NCBI GenBank assembly: GCA_902776955.1 | Contig: CACYSG010000045.1 | Location: forward strand, 1-54,244 | From: an uncultured Bacteroidales bacterium | GTDB taxonomy: Bacteria > Bacteroidota > Bacteroidia > Bacteroidales > Muribaculaceae | Direction: 5' to 3' | DNA: 54,244 nt | Shown: in pieces, positions 25,743-34,719 of the stretch | How positions within the stretch are numbered: the first letter of the stretch is position 1 | Layout of the letters: each line of letters begins with the position of its first letter | Position numbers and translations under genes: made by a program | The notes under the pieces: generated by a model | The model's input: the letters and a program-made list of their open reading frames with translations, nothing else | Database searches by the model: none | Told to the model about the DNA's origin: nothing

Positions 25743-27632
25743 TCATGCGGGGAGGAAGACGCCGGTGTTTTGGGACAGCGAGGCGTCGGGAAGGGGCGTC
25801 ATGCCGTCGGCAAGGCACTCGTCCTGCATCACCAGCAGACCGATGGCTCGAGTCATCAGGATGTCGTCGTGCTTGCCTTGGCGCGCACCGTAGCGGCCGT
25901 TGCACTCGCGGTAGTCGCGCATCTCGTTGACCGCATCGAGGTCCCGCTCGATGTAACTGTGGTCCCGCACGGCCTCGATCAGCGCCGTCACAGCCATGCG
26001 CTTGGTCTTGACGTTGGTGTGAAAGCCCAGGCTCTTGCCGTCGCGCCTGTACACCCGGCCATAGACCTGGCTCACCGACTGCAGAATATAGTCGCTCTCG
26101 CCAGCCCGCGCTGCCTCGTTGGTCAGCGTGTTGCTCTCAATCACCAGCGCTGCGTCATTGTAAAACTTGGCTAACTGCATCGACTTCCACCCCAGTTGGT
26201 CATGGTCGATGTGGCCGCGCCACTGGGCAACGATGGCCGGCGGTCGCATCCTGTCGCGCATGCGCCAGACGGCAATCACCGAGTAGTCGCTACCCTCCCA
26301 TCGGCCACCGACGTCCACCACGACGACATAGCGCACCGTCACCGCCGTGTGCCGCTCGGGCAGTTCCCACACATTGAGCAGCCCGTTAGACGCCTCGACC
26401 AAGTGGATACCCCGCTTGGCCGGCAAGCCCCTCTGCCCGTCGGCCTGGATGTCCCCCTTGAGCAACGGCGCCACGGTACAATCCCGCTGCAGACGATCCA
26501 ATTGCTCACGCGGGAACGGATTATTGCCGCTCGTGGCGAAGGCCTCGCTCGAGGTGCTGGGATACTCTGCCATCATCAGTTCGTGGGTGCGGTACTCGCG
26601 GCGCTTGGCATGATACCAGTTGATCTGTTCGAGCGTGCGGCCGTCATGCCACAATTCCCGCTCATACTCGTCCATCTGCTCCCACAACGCCGACGGGTCA
26701 TCGACGGGAAAGCGATAGATGTCGATTTCGTACCACGGCACAAACACCGGCACCTTGTCGCTGCGGTCCTGGCACGCCCGCAGCCACTCGTCGTGGAAAT
26801 AGTCGCCCACACCGTTTGCCGTGGACTCGAGCACGATGACGGTGTCGGCCTTTAACGCGACGCTGCCGCACACGCTGCGCACCACGTCGTCGGGACTGTG
26901 CAGCGGGCTCTCCTGCCAGTAGGCCACCTCGCTCAGGTGGGCCATGGCGATGTCATAGCCGCGCGCCACGTCCTCGCTGCGCGAGCTGCCCGTGAGCACG
27001 AGGCAGTCGCGTTGTTCGATCTGCTGCACGTTGGGTTGGCCCTCGAGTTTGGCGAATCGCAGCGGCTGGCTCTCGTCGTCGAGCAGTTCACGCGGATAGT
27101 GGCGCAGCAGCAGATTATACATCCGCTTGATGCCCTTGCTCGTGATGTGCTTATGGCCGCAGATGAGGCTGTTCCATCCGTGGTGGCGCACCAGCTGCAT
27201 CCATGCCAGATACATCTGCACCAACGTCGAGCCACCCCACTGGCGAGCCTTGAGCAAAATCACACGCACTGGGCGCCCCGCCACACGCTGCTCCTCCATC
27301 GCCGCCAGCAGGCGCCGCTGCGGACGATTGAGCCTCAGTGGCACGTTGCTCCCGCTCATCTTGTCCTTGATGGTCACGCAGCGGACGCACCAATACTCAA
27401 AGTCCTCCTCGATGCGCCGTCGCTCCTGTTCCAGCGGCGGCAGCGACGCGTAGTCGGGATAGCGCGCGAGCACCGCCACGGGGATGCGGGAGCCGGCCAC
27501 CTCGACACGCTCGCCCCAGCACCCCTCGCCCGTCAGCGGGTCATAGCCGCCCTGCTCGAGTTGGACCACGCGGCGCGCGTTCTCGGCCAGGATTTCATCC
27601 ATATTATTATATAATGTGTTTTCCATTTCCAA
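25743..27632 (-). CDS. Terminase large subunit-like ATPase/nuclease
   Basis: 629 aa. A Walker A-like KARQWGGSTL is at residues 128-137 and an acidic Walker B-like MAHLSEVAYW at ~230-239, then VIVLESTANG (motif III region). The C-terminal half has an RNase H-like nuclease signature, VVVVDVGGRWEGSDYS near residue 435 and HDDILMTRAIGL near 600. This is the layout of phage DNA-packaging motors. No portal, capsid, protease or small terminase is nearby. It follows the 663-aa gene by 15 nt and lies inside the inverted repeats. It is full length, so probably not simple decay; a domesticated or transposon-like use is possible. Confidence 0.85.
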   Translation of the reverse strand: MEMENTLYNNMDEILAENARRVVQLEQGGYDPLTGEGCWGERVEVAGSRIPVAVLARYPDYASLPPLEQERRRIEEDFEYWCVRCVTIKDKMSGSNVPLRLNRPQRRLLAAMEEQRVAGRPVRVILLKARQWGGSTLVQMYLAWMQLVRHHGWNSLICGHKHITSKGIKRMYNLLLRHYPRELLDDESQPLRFAKLEGQPNVQQIEQRDCLVLTGSSRSEDVARGYDIAMAHLSEVAYWQESPLHSPDDVVRSVCGSVALKADTVIVLESTANGVGDYFHDEWLRACQDRSDKVPVFVPWYEIDIYRFPVDDPSALWEQMDEYERELWHDGRTLEQINWYHAKRREYRTHELMMAEYPSTSSEAFATSGNNPFPREQLDRLQRDCTVAPLLKGDIQADGQRGLPAKRGIHLVEASNGLLNVWELPERHTAVTVRYVVVVDVGGRWEGSDYSVIAVWRMRDRMRPPAIVAQWRGHIDHDQLGWKSMQLAKFYNDAALVIESNTLTNEAARAGESDYILQSVSQVYGRVYRRDGKSLGFHTNVKTKRMAVTALIEAVRDHSYIERDLDAVNEMRDYRECNGRYGARQGKHDDILMTRAIGLLVMQDECLADGMTPLPDASLSQNTGVFLPA

Positions 27633-27647
27633 TTCAGCATCTGACTC

Positions 27648-29639
27648 CTAACTACAATAAATCCTCGTTGCCAGCAGCAGCGTGCCGCTGTGCGCCGTGC
27701 CCGTCACCGCCAGCCGCACCGTTCGCGCACGCGCCGCCACAGTCGGCGACGCCAGCGGCACATTTATTGCTCCGGCCACCGTTGTTACGCTCAGGTCGCT
27801 GTCCACAGCCATGATGCCGCGTTGCCCCACGACCTTGAGCGTCAGCTCCACCTCGTCGCCACTCACGTGCCACACCACACGCTTCAAGGCCATCCCCATC
27901 AGCTCATGCAATGCCACGGGGTGAGTGCGCCATGTGACGGGCATGACGGCGCTCTGCTCGCGTTCCAGGTCCAGCAGTGTACCGTCGTCGGTCACGGCGA
28001 CGGCGTGGCGCGGGTCGCTATAGAGCTGGGAGGCGTCGACAGTGCGCTCACTCAAGCGGCCGCTCGCCATCATCACGACCGGATAGCCCGATGCAGGCAT
28101 CAGCCACAACTCACTATAGGCCTCGCTCCATGCCAGAGCATGGTAGCCCGCATTGCGCTGCACCACCGTCACCTGGGCTCCCGACAGACGGCACAGGTGG
28201 CCATGGCGCGACACGAACCACACGTCGCGCCACGCCTCAACCGGGGCGACGCCAGTAGCGATAACCGTGCGGTCCACCAGACGCGCCTCACCCAAAGTGC
28301 CTGTCGCGCTCTGAGGGATGGCATAGATGCCGTCGTCGCTGAACACATACACCGGATAGCGGCCGAAGCCGCCCGAATACAGTGGCCGGGTCACTACCGC
28401 CAGCGTCAATGGCACGGCACCGAGCACGCTGCGGCGGTGGGACTCGGCAAGGGCGTTACCAGGCGCGCTCACGACGATGTCGCCATCGCGCGTACAGCAG
28501 TACAGGCGACCGCCGGCGCTCGTCGAACCCACAATCCCAGCCTGCGACGGCAGGTGCCCGATGGCGGCACACTGGGCCGTCGTCAACGTCAGCGGAACGG
28601 AGGGGGTCACAAAGTCGGCCCCCGTCATCCCCTGCGACACAGGGGCCGTGGCTGCCAGATGCCATGGGGACGAGGCCAGATCCATCGCGATAGCTGCGGC
28701 ACTGCGGCGCGACAGCCCCATCTCCAGCACATACTCGCGTGCGCCTATCGTGCGCGTCAGGCAACGGTAGTCGAGCGTGCGGCTCGATGTGATGAGCCTT
28801 GCGGCATCGGTAACCAGCACGTCGATGCTCTTGACCAGGGGCAACCACTCGGCAGCGACACCGCCGGTCACGTTGACACCGATGCTGTAGTGTGCCATCG
28901 ACAGCACCGCCGCTTGCGTTCCTGTAAAGCCATTGCTCCCGTTATCGACGAGGGCAGCGATGCGGTCGGCATTGGACAGCGTGACATCGCCCAGGCGGAC
29001 GGGGTCGCTCATCCACAGGTAGCTGTCATCCCACAGCCGTACGGCCCAGCGCGCCAGCAGCGGCGCGGCATAGCGGCCCTCGGCGGCGATGTCGGTGCTC
29101 AGGGCGTTCCAAGCCGAACGCAGCAAGGCGGACAGCGCGGTAATGTCGGCATCGGCCAGTGGAGCCTGCCACTGGCTGTAGGGCTCGGCAAATGGCGTGG
29201 CGGGAATGACGGCAGAGGACGTGGCGACCTGTTCGGTCAACGTCAGTGACGGGATGGCCGACGACGGGTCGAGCACGGTCCACGCCCCACCGCGGTGCGC
29301 CAGATAGGTCAGCCCGGTATCAGTCACCACTACAATCAGTTCGCCTATAGCGTGAGCTCCCACCACCGAGCCACTCACCACAGCTACCGCGGCGTTGTCC
29401 ACCTTGATGGTAGTACCCGCACATGTCACACGGTGCCCGTCGGCAATCAGCAGCAGTCGGTCACCTACCGACAGTGCGCCCACCGTGGCGGGCCGACCCG
29501 TCACCTGCAGCGACTGCTCGCACTCGCGCACGTTACGCGCCAGCACGGCCTCGCCCTCTTGCGCCGCCTCACCATTGGCCAGCGGCGTCATTGCCCGGGG
29601 TGTCACCCGGATTTGTTTCATTGCTTGATGTTTGTTCAT
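27648..29639 (-). CDS. 663-aa protein paired with the terminase; phage tail/stabilisation-like, beta-propeller-like
   Basis: 663 aa; a second possible start is MKQIRVTPRAMTPL at 29621. Beta-rich, with blade-like repeats such as DRLLLIADGHRV, GRLYCCTRDGDIVVS, PVYVFSDDGIYAIPQ and DVWFVSRHGHLCRLSG, and a C-terminal Ala/Val/Thr-rich beta-domain. The N-terminal NGEAAQEGEAVLARNVR resembles the openings of phage tail or head-completion proteins in general style, but I cannot assign a family. No signal peptide. First gene of the two-gene unit, with its own promoter. Confidence 0.65.
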   Translation of the reverse strand: MNKHQAMKQIRVTPRAMTPLANGEAAQEGEAVLARNVRECEQSLQVTGRPATVGALSVGDRLLLIADGHRVTCAGTTIKVDNAAVAVVSGSVVGAHAIGELIVVVTDTGLTYLAHRGGAWTVLDPSSAIPSLTLTEQVATSSAVIPATPFAEPYSQWQAPLADADITALSALLRSAWNALSTDIAAEGRYAAPLLARWAVRLWDDSYLWMSDPVRLGDVTLSNADRIAALVDNGSNGFTGTQAAVLSMAHYSIGVNVTGGVAAEWLPLVKSIDVLVTDAARLITSSRTLDYRCLTRTIGAREYVLEMGLSRRSAAAIAMDLASSPWHLAATAPVSQGMTGADFVTPSVPLTLTTAQCAAIGHLPSQAGIVGSTSAGGRLYCCTRDGDIVVSAPGNALAESHRRSVLGAVPLTLAVVTRPLYSGGFGRYPVYVFSDDGIYAIPQSATGTLGEARLVDRTVIATGVAPVEAWRDVWFVSRHGHLCRLSGAQVTVVQRNAGYHALAWSEAYSELWLMPASGYPVVMMASGRLSERTVDASQLYSDPRHAVAVTDDGTLLDLEREQSAVMPVTWRTHPVALHELMGMALKRVVWHVSGDEVELTLKVVGQRGIMAVDSDLSVTTVAGAINVPLASPTVAARARTVRLAVTGTAHSGTLLLATRIYCS

Positions 29640-29685
29640 GGTAATTTCTCATGATTTAAAGGTTCAACAATAACGTTTTGACATG

Positions 29686-29718
29686 CAAAGGTACATACCG
29701 CCCGCTGCGCTCCACAAG
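29686..29718 (-). promoter_or_regulatory. Promoter of the terminase unit
   Basis: Minus strand: TTG (29717-29715), ~21 bp, TACCTTTG (29693-29686). It lies between the right inverted repeat and the 663-aa gene, so the unit carries its own promoter. Confidence 0.6.
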
Positions 29719-29759
29719 CACAAAAAGCACACACGACACATCGCCGACGCCCCCTCCTG

Positions 29760-29920
29760 CTCAAGACCAACAACAACAAAATTTTAAAATAAGAAAACAA
29801 GAAATACAAGAAAAACAATTTATTGAAAATCGGCAATTTGTGTTTATTGTACTTATTGTTTTCCCTTTAAATGCGCGTCGAAGGCCTAAAAAGCCTTTGC
29901 GTCTTCGTGCCTTAGCGTGG
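29760..29920. repeat. Right inverted repeat of the terminase unit
   Basis: Inverted partner of 25580-25734 (see there). Its internal palindrome (GAAAACAAGAAATACAAGAA / TATTGTACTTATTGTTTTC region, 29793-29862) is less perfect than in the left arm. The outer edge (tttgcgtcttcgtgccttagcgtgg) is a motif also seen dispersed at 31949-31975. Confidence 0.85.
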
Positions 29921-29940
29921 GGTAATAGTGTTGAGAGAGC

Positions 29941-29981
29941 AAAAAAATTGGGGGCAGGTGCCCTTGCGGGTCCTGCCCCCA
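29941..29981 (-). terminator. Intrinsic terminator of the 549-aa dockerin protein gene
   Basis: Read on the minus strand: GGGGGCAGG...CCTGCCCCC stem, then AATTTTTTT. It lies ~50 nt past the stop codon at 30030. Confidence 0.88.
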
Positions 29982-30029
29982 TAAATGGGATGAAAAATTA
30001 TCTGTTTTCTAATTCTTCACTTCCTTTAA

Positions 30030-31679
30030 TTAGCTATTCTGAACCTTGGTGATCAGCATGGTAACGTCGGTTACGTTGATGATACCGTCGTTGTTCATGT
30101 CAGCATAGTCAGCGTTGATGTTGCTGTAGTTGTCGTTCAAGACAGCGTTGATCAGCATGGTAACGTCGGTGATGTTAACCACGCCGTCGGTGTTCACGTC
30201 ACCAAGCTCATAAGCGGCAGCGAGAGCGGGAACGGTGTACTCGTCACCAACAACCTCACTCAGGTTCTTACCAATGTTGTAACCATCGGCAATAGCAGCG
30301 ATGTAAACAACCTGATCTTCCTCGGTACGAACTACAGTGTAGGGGTTCTCGATCATCTCAGTCAGCTGACCGGTGGTCGGATCGAACAAGAACAAGTAAA
30401 CATCAGCACCATCGGTGGAAACACCGGTGAAGGTGTAAGCATCATCACCCTCGGTAACTACGATCTGAGGAGCAGCAGCATTGCCAAGGAGGAACTTGTC
30501 GTCAACGGTGAAGGTCAGCACGTTGTTGATCATGGGATAGTAGCCCAGGGTGTACCAGTCGCTACCGAGAGCAGCCCAACGACGCCAAGTGGTCTCGTCC
30601 CACTTGATCGAGGTGTTGTCAACAGTACCATAGATAGAGTCAAGGTTCCAGAACTCATAGCCCTCTGACCAGTCATAGGCAGGATAAGCAGCTACCAGGT
30701 CATCAATGCCCTCGGTACCTACGCACTGGGGAGCAAAGAACATGGTGCCATCCTCATAGATCTTGAACTCCATGCCACGGTAACCGAACTGCCACAGGTT
30801 CCATACGTTAACGGTGGTGTCATCACTCTGATACATATAAACCTCGTTGCTGTAGCTGGTGCCACTGCTCTGAGCGGTGTAGCTGTGGGTGCCAGTGGGA
30901 GCCATCAGATAGGTACCGCGCATGATGTCAGTCCAAAGAACGCCAGCGGTGTCGGTAGTTTCAGACTGTACATTGCCGTTGCGGAGGCGAGTGGTCTTGG
31001 TGATGTCAATCGAGTAAACTGCCCATCCATCGGGAATGTAGAGAGTACCATCGTCATAGACAGTAACGGGCAGGTTGGAATCCTCCTCAGCATCGCTGAA
31101 CAGATAGTTCTCAGAAGCGAGGAATACGTACTGAGTGGTGTCATAGTAGTAAGTGGTCTGACCGCTGCGAACGGTGTCAATCCAGTGTTGGTTGAAGAGG
31201 TTCTCCATAACCATCTCACCAGTCTTAGCCTCGAGGTCGAGATTGAAAACGAAAGGAATCGAAACGAAGTACACATAAGCGTTATAAACGCCATCGCTTG
31301 CCTTCTCGAACTGGGTCATCCAACCACCCTGGCAGTAGTCACCAGCAAATTCCAAAGTATTGGAATCTGAATTGAACTCATAGGCCAGCATGAACGTAAT
31401 CTTGTCGCTCAGAACATCAGCCTCGGTAACGCGACGCGGAGCCTTCTTGATCAGCTTGTTGTCGTTCGGGGTCACGTTATTCTCAGCAAAGAAGCGCTGG
31501 GGTGACATCACTTTCTTGTCAGCTTTCATGACGGGGGCAGACAGCTGATTGGTCAACGTGTTTGCCTTCATCACCAAAGCCTTGTTGGGCTGAGCTTGGC
31601 CAGAAATGTGAACTTTGGGTGTAGCGGCCGTTGCGGTCAGAGCTGCACCTACTAACAATAATGCTAATAATTTCTTCAT
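30030..31679 (-). CDS. Secreted protein with C-terminal dockerin type I-like module
   Basis: 549 aa. Signal peptide MKKLLALLLVGAALTATA. The body is acidic and aromatic, beta-rich (IPFVFNLDLEAKTGEM, TVTVYDDGTLYIPDGWAVYS-like segments). The C-terminal ~57 residues carry two Ca-loop repeats, GDVNTDGVVNITDVTMLINA and ADMNNDGIINVTDVTMLITK, nearly identical to those at 1020-1210. Dockerins anchor proteins to cohesins in clostridia; in Bacteroidales the role is not established. Confidence 0.8.
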   Translation of the reverse strand: MKKLLALLLVGAALTATAATPKVHISGQAQPNKALVMKANTLTNQLSAPVMKADKKVMSPQRFFAENNVTPNDNKLIKKAPRRVTEADVLSDKITFMLAYEFNSDSNTLEFAGDYCQGGWMTQFEKASDGVYNAYVYFVSIPFVFNLDLEAKTGEMVMENLFNQHWIDTVRSGQTTYYYDTTQYVFLASENYLFSDAEEDSNLPVTVYDDGTLYIPDGWAVYSIDITKTTRLRNGNVQSETTDTAGVLWTDIMRGTYLMAPTGTHSYTAQSSGTSYSNEVYMYQSDDTTVNVWNLWQFGYRGMEFKIYEDGTMFFAPQCVGTEGIDDLVAAYPAYDWSEGYEFWNLDSIYGTVDNTSIKWDETTWRRWAALGSDWYTLGYYPMINNVLTFTVDDKFLLGNAAAPQIVVTEGDDAYTFTGVSTDGADVYLFLFDPTTGQLTEMIENPYTVVRTEEDQVVYIAAIADGYNIGKNLSEVVGDEYTVPALAAAYELGDVNTDGVVNITDVTMLINAVLNDNYSNINADYADMNNDGIINVTDVTMLITKVQNS

Positions 31680-31820
31680 AAATCAGTGATTTAGTGTTAA
31701 TAAAAAAGTGTTAATAAAAAGTATTTAAATTTTTAAGTTTTCTGGTTGATATCCCGCATTACGGGATGTCTATTTTGATGAATAGATGGTTTACTACCAA
31801 ACCCTTAGTTTTTAATGCGA

Positions 31821-31828
31821 CAAATTTA
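31821..31828 (-). promoter_or_regulatory. -7 box TAAATTTG for the 549-aa protein gene
   Basis: A minus-strand TAnnTTTG match ~142 nt before the start codon; the leader contains the ATCCCGCATTACGGGAT palindrome at about 31750-31766. Confidence 0.5.
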
Positions 31829-31944
31829 CACCTTATTTCTGAGATTCACAACATTTTGGTCTAAAAAATTTGGTTTCATCAACATTTTTCACATTTATAA
31901 ATAATAAATCCGCACACATGAAACGGCCCGACAATCAGCTGAGA

Positions 31945-32110
31945 TGCCCCACGCTAAGACGCCAAGACGCCAAGTTTTTTTTGGCGCTGTAAAACGGAGA
32001 TTACGGATAAAACGGAGATTACGGGGGCTGACGCACACGGGGGAGGGGCGGCGAATTGGCTGACGCGCTGTAAAACGGAGATTACGGATAAAACGGAGAT
32101 TACGGGGGGC
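31945..32110. repeat. Repeat cluster: AACGGAGATTACGG copies 2 and 3 in an ~80-bp direct repeat
   Basis: 31985-32027 and 32065-32108 share GCGCTGTAAAACGGAGATT and the rest of the double AACGGAGATTACGG unit, ~80 bp apart. A cgctaagacgccaagacgccaag stretch (31950-31973) precedes them. No gene is supported in 31829-32240. Confidence 0.88.
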
Positions 32111-32138
32111 TGCCGCGCGAGCCATGGGGTAATACAAG

Positions 32139-32196
32139 GGGGACGGTTCTGCTGGATGAAAAATGCATGCATTTTTCGGACTGCAGAACCGTCCCC
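32139..32196. repeat. REP-like palindrome, variant type
   Basis: Outer arms GGGGACGGTTCTGC / GCAGAACCGTCCCC, inner arms GAAAAATGCA / TGCATTTTTC, with unpaired TGGAT / GGACT between. It shares the outer arm with the RAYT-flanking palindromes but has a different centre; the copy at 12298-12360 is closest. Confidence 0.85.
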
Positions 32197-32240
32197 TCGA
32201 ATTCTTCGTTTTCGACCCAGGGGAGGGTGAATGTATGAGG

Positions 32241-32789
32241 TTAGAGCAGCATGCCTGCAGCGACGGCGTTGGCCACATCGGCGCCCATGCTACATGACAC
32301 CATCGCCAGGGCGAAAGCCGCTGCAGCAGCGGGACCGTTGCCCGTTACCACATTACCGTCGATGGCCACGGAGTCTTGTCCCCAGCGCACGGCCTCACGC
32401 GGCGCCTCCATGCCCGGATAGCACACGGCATCGCGGCCGTCGAGGATTCCCAGCGGCGCAAGCACGATTGACGGCGAGGCGCAGATTGCGCCCACCTTAC
32501 CGCCACGCTTCACCTGGGCCACCAGCTCGTCGCACAGGGGCTCATGGTCGGCCAGGTTGGTCGCACCAGGCATTCCGCCGGGCAGTACCAGCCACTCGGC
32601 GTCGCTATAGTCGTTGTCGTCGTAGAGGCTGTCGGCCACCATCGTCACGCCATGCGCTCCGGTCACTTCCAGCTCGGGGTTGATCGACACCGTCACCACG
32701 GGCATACCCGCGCGACGCATCACGTCCACACACGTCATCGCCTCGACTTCCTCAAAGCCGTCAGCAAAAAAAACATAAGTCGTCTTCAT
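32241..32789 (-). CDS. DJ-1/PfpI family protein (YajL/ThiJ-like)
   Basis: 182 aa. The family nucleophile is C103 in the elbow GAICASPSIV, with the conserved Glu14 in DGFEEVEAM and the LVLPGGMPGA segment (68-76). It resembles YajL/DJ-1 proteins linked to oxidative or carbonyl stress; the exact activity in this subfamily is disputed. It lies alone on the minus strand, with a REP-like palindrome just past its stop codon. Confidence 0.92.
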   Translation of the reverse strand: MKTTYVFFADGFEEVEAMTCVDVMRRAGMPVVTVSINPELEVTGAHGVTMVADSLYDDNDYSDAEWLVLPGGMPGATNLADHEPLCDELVAQVKRGGKVGAICASPSIVLAPLGILDGRDAVCYPGMEAPREAVRWGQDSVAIDGNVVTGNGPAAAAAFALAMVSCSMGADVANAVAAGMLL

Positions 32790-33017
32790 CTGTGATTACT
32801 TTATTATTTTATATCAAACAACAAATCTTTATTTCAAAAACATTTTTTCAAACGGCCAGAACAACGTCTAACAACGCGCACAACATGGAAACAGCGCCAG
32901 CTGCCTGAAATTGCTCCGGTTTTTTGAAAAACATGGAGCGAAATTAGGGTATTTTCGGCAAAAAACCGTGCTTTTTTGAAAAAAATCGTCTTTTTTTGAA
33001 AAAAAACCGCGATTTTT

Positions 33018-33048
33018 TTTGGTAGTTTCAAAAAAGGCAGTACCTTTG
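33018..33048 (+). promoter_or_regulatory. Strong promoter for the tRNA-Val gene
   Basis: TTTG (33018-33021), 19 bp, TACCTTTG (33041-33048): a full match. The tRNA 5' end follows at 33068. Confidence 0.75.
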
Positions 33049-33067
33049 CATCGCTTTTGACAGCAAC

Positions 33068-33141
33068 GGGCAGTTAGCGCAGTTGGTTCAGAGCATCTGC
33101 CTTACAAGCAGAGGGTCGGGGGTTCGAATCCCTCACAAGTG
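33068..33141 (+). tRNA. tRNA-Val (anticodon TAC) with a non-pairing acceptor stem; possible pseudo-tRNA
   Basis: The D-arm, the anticodon arm (TCTGC-CTTACAA-GCAGA, anticodon TAC), the variable loop GGGTC and the T-arm (GGGGG-TTCGAAT-CCCTC) are intact. The 5' acceptor strand is GGGCAGT, which requires ACTGCCC on the 3' side, but the sequence after the T-arm is ACAAGTG. Only the first two of seven bases fit. The gene keeps a good promoter. It may be inactive, or edited or altered by a recombination at its 3' end. Confidence 0.75.
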
Positions 33142-33347
33142 CGAGGCCGTTTTCCTTTTATCTCCCCCCCCCCCTTAATCGATTAACGCATCCACCCTCA
33201 CGCGGCCAGTGACGGTCGCATGGGAACGGTTGATTGGTGTGTTTTGGTGTGAAAAAAGCAGAAAAACACTTAAATCTGGGGGCCGTTTGAAAAATTATAT
33301 GTAGTTTTGGGGTTCGAAACGCGTTAAAGAGTTAAAAACTAGAGACA

Positions 33348-33944
33348 ATGAGATTCAACAAACATACCCTCCTGGCTGTTGCGCTGCTCGTGGTGATGGC
33401 TTTGCCGGCTGCCGCACAGGTGCGACTGGGCGTCCGCGGCGGCATGACCGTCAACGATCTGCGCTTTGACCGCAAACTCATCGACAGTGACAACCGCGTG
33501 GGCTATACCGCCGGACTGGTCCTCGACCTGAACATCCCTGTCGTGGGCCTCGGCCTTGAGGCCTCGGTGATGTACACCCACCGCAACAACCGCTTGAGCG
33601 ACAAGAACTTCCTCTACAAGCGCAACTACCTCGACATCCCGGTATATGCCCGCTACAAGCTGTCGCTGCCCAAGGTTGAGTACATCGTCGCCCCCATCGT
33701 GTTCACGGGACCGAGTTTCTCCATCCTGTTCAACGAGAACGCGCCGACCAACTACAAGAACTCCAAGACGTTCCTCTCGTGGGACGTAGGCGCCGGTGTG
33801 GACCTGTTCAGGCACCTGAGGGTCACCGCGGCCTATGGCATCGGCATGTCCAAGGCGATGAGCTTTATCGACCGCGATTTCTCCGGCTCCACCGTCGAGG
33901 GCAAGGACCGCTGCTGGACCTTGAGCGCCGCCTACATGTTCTAG
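33348..33944 (+). CDS. PorT-family outer-membrane beta-barrel protein
   Basis: 198 aa. Signal peptide ends PAAAQ (residue 24). The mature protein follows the PorT/OMP_b-brl_2 pattern: VRLGVRGGMTVNDLRFD, NRVGYTAGLVLDLNIPVVGLG, then YLDIPVYARYKLSLP and VEYIVAPIVFTGPSFSILF, ending ...LSAAYMF with a terminal Phe. Eight barrel strands are likely. The gene at 34022 is a paralogue 77 nt downstream. Function unknown. Confidence 0.85.
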   Translation: MRFNKHTLLAVALLVVMALPAAAQVRLGVRGGMTVNDLRFDRKLIDSDNRVGYTAGLVLDLNIPVVGLGLEASVMYTHRNNRLSDKNFLYKRNYLDIPVYARYKLSLPKVEYIVAPIVFTGPSFSILFNENAPTNYKNSKTFLSWDVGAGVDLFRHLRVTAAYGIGMSKAMSFIDRDFSGSTVEGKDRCWTLSAAYMF

Positions 33945-34021
33945 TCGCCGCCCTCCCTCTCCAGTTATCCACGCCGTGCCGTGTGCCACGGCCAACACGA
34001 ACAAAACGATAAACGACAATA

Positions 34022-34648
34022 ATGAAAAAGAAAACCTTCACGCTCCTCTTCTCCCTGCTGCTTGTCAGCGCCTCTGCCTTGGCCCAGACCTCATCGCGCT
34101 GGGGTATCACCGCTGGCGCCAACTATAACGAGATACACTTCAAGCAGACCGATATCGTGCCGTCGTCGCGCATGTGGGGTCCCCAGGTGGGTCTCACTGG
34201 CGAGATGAACTTCAGCGGCATCGGCTTCGGTGTCGAGGGCGCGCTGCTCTACACCCTCAAGCAGGGCAAGGTGAATTACGGCGACCGCACGATGTGGGCC
34301 GCTGTCGGCGCCGACAACGAGACCGTCTCGATGCACTACATCGACGTGCCACTGCACCTCAAGTTCAAGTACCACCGCCTCAACGGCTTTGAGGAGACGC
34401 TGATGCCGCTGGTGTATGTAGGCCCGCAGTTCTCGTTCCTGGCCCACGGCAGCCACGGCAATCTCAACACCTATCCTCCCGTGAACGTCTACCTCGACAT
34501 GGGCGCCGGCATCGAGTTGCTGCAACGCGTGCAGATACGTGCCGGTTACAACTTCTCGATCGGCCAGTCGTTCCACACCAAGCTCCTTGACGAGAACTTC
34601 GCCAAGAACCGCACCTGGTATGTCAACCTCACCTGGTTTCTCAAGTAA
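34022..34648 (+). CDS. PorT-family outer-membrane beta-barrel protein
   Basis: 208 aa. Signal peptide MKKKTFTLLFSLLLVSASALA. WGITAGANYNEIHF, GPQVGLTGEMNFSGIGFGVE, SMHYIDVPLHLKFKYH, MPLVYVGPQFSFLAHG and a final LTWFLK follow the same template as the upstream gene. The two probably arose by duplication and are co-transcribed, with apbE 71 nt downstream. Confidence 0.85.
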   Translation: MKKKTFTLLFSLLLVSASALAQTSSRWGITAGANYNEIHFKQTDIVPSSRMWGPQVGLTGEMNFSGIGFGVEGALLYTLKQGKVNYGDRTMWAAVGADNETVSMHYIDVPLHLKFKYHRLNGFEETLMPLVYVGPQFSFLAHGSHGNLNTYPPVNVYLDMGAGIELLQRVQIRAGYNFSIGQSFHTKLLDENFAKNRTWYVNLTWFLK

Positions 34649-34719
34649 TCCGGTCTAGCACCCTAACGCTGGCTGATGCAGCAAGCGCTCAGTCGAGTAG
34701 TTATTATTGATACAATCAC

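Noticed and set aside
25743-29639. Intact prophage
   Set aside because: Only the terminase and one structural-like gene are present; no integrase, capsid, portal or lysis genes on either side.
33144-33347. A gene in the spacer after the tRNA
   Set aside because: No ORF; it contains a poly-C tract and a -7 box (TAGTTTTG at 33302-33309) for the first barrel protein, lacking a properly spaced -33.
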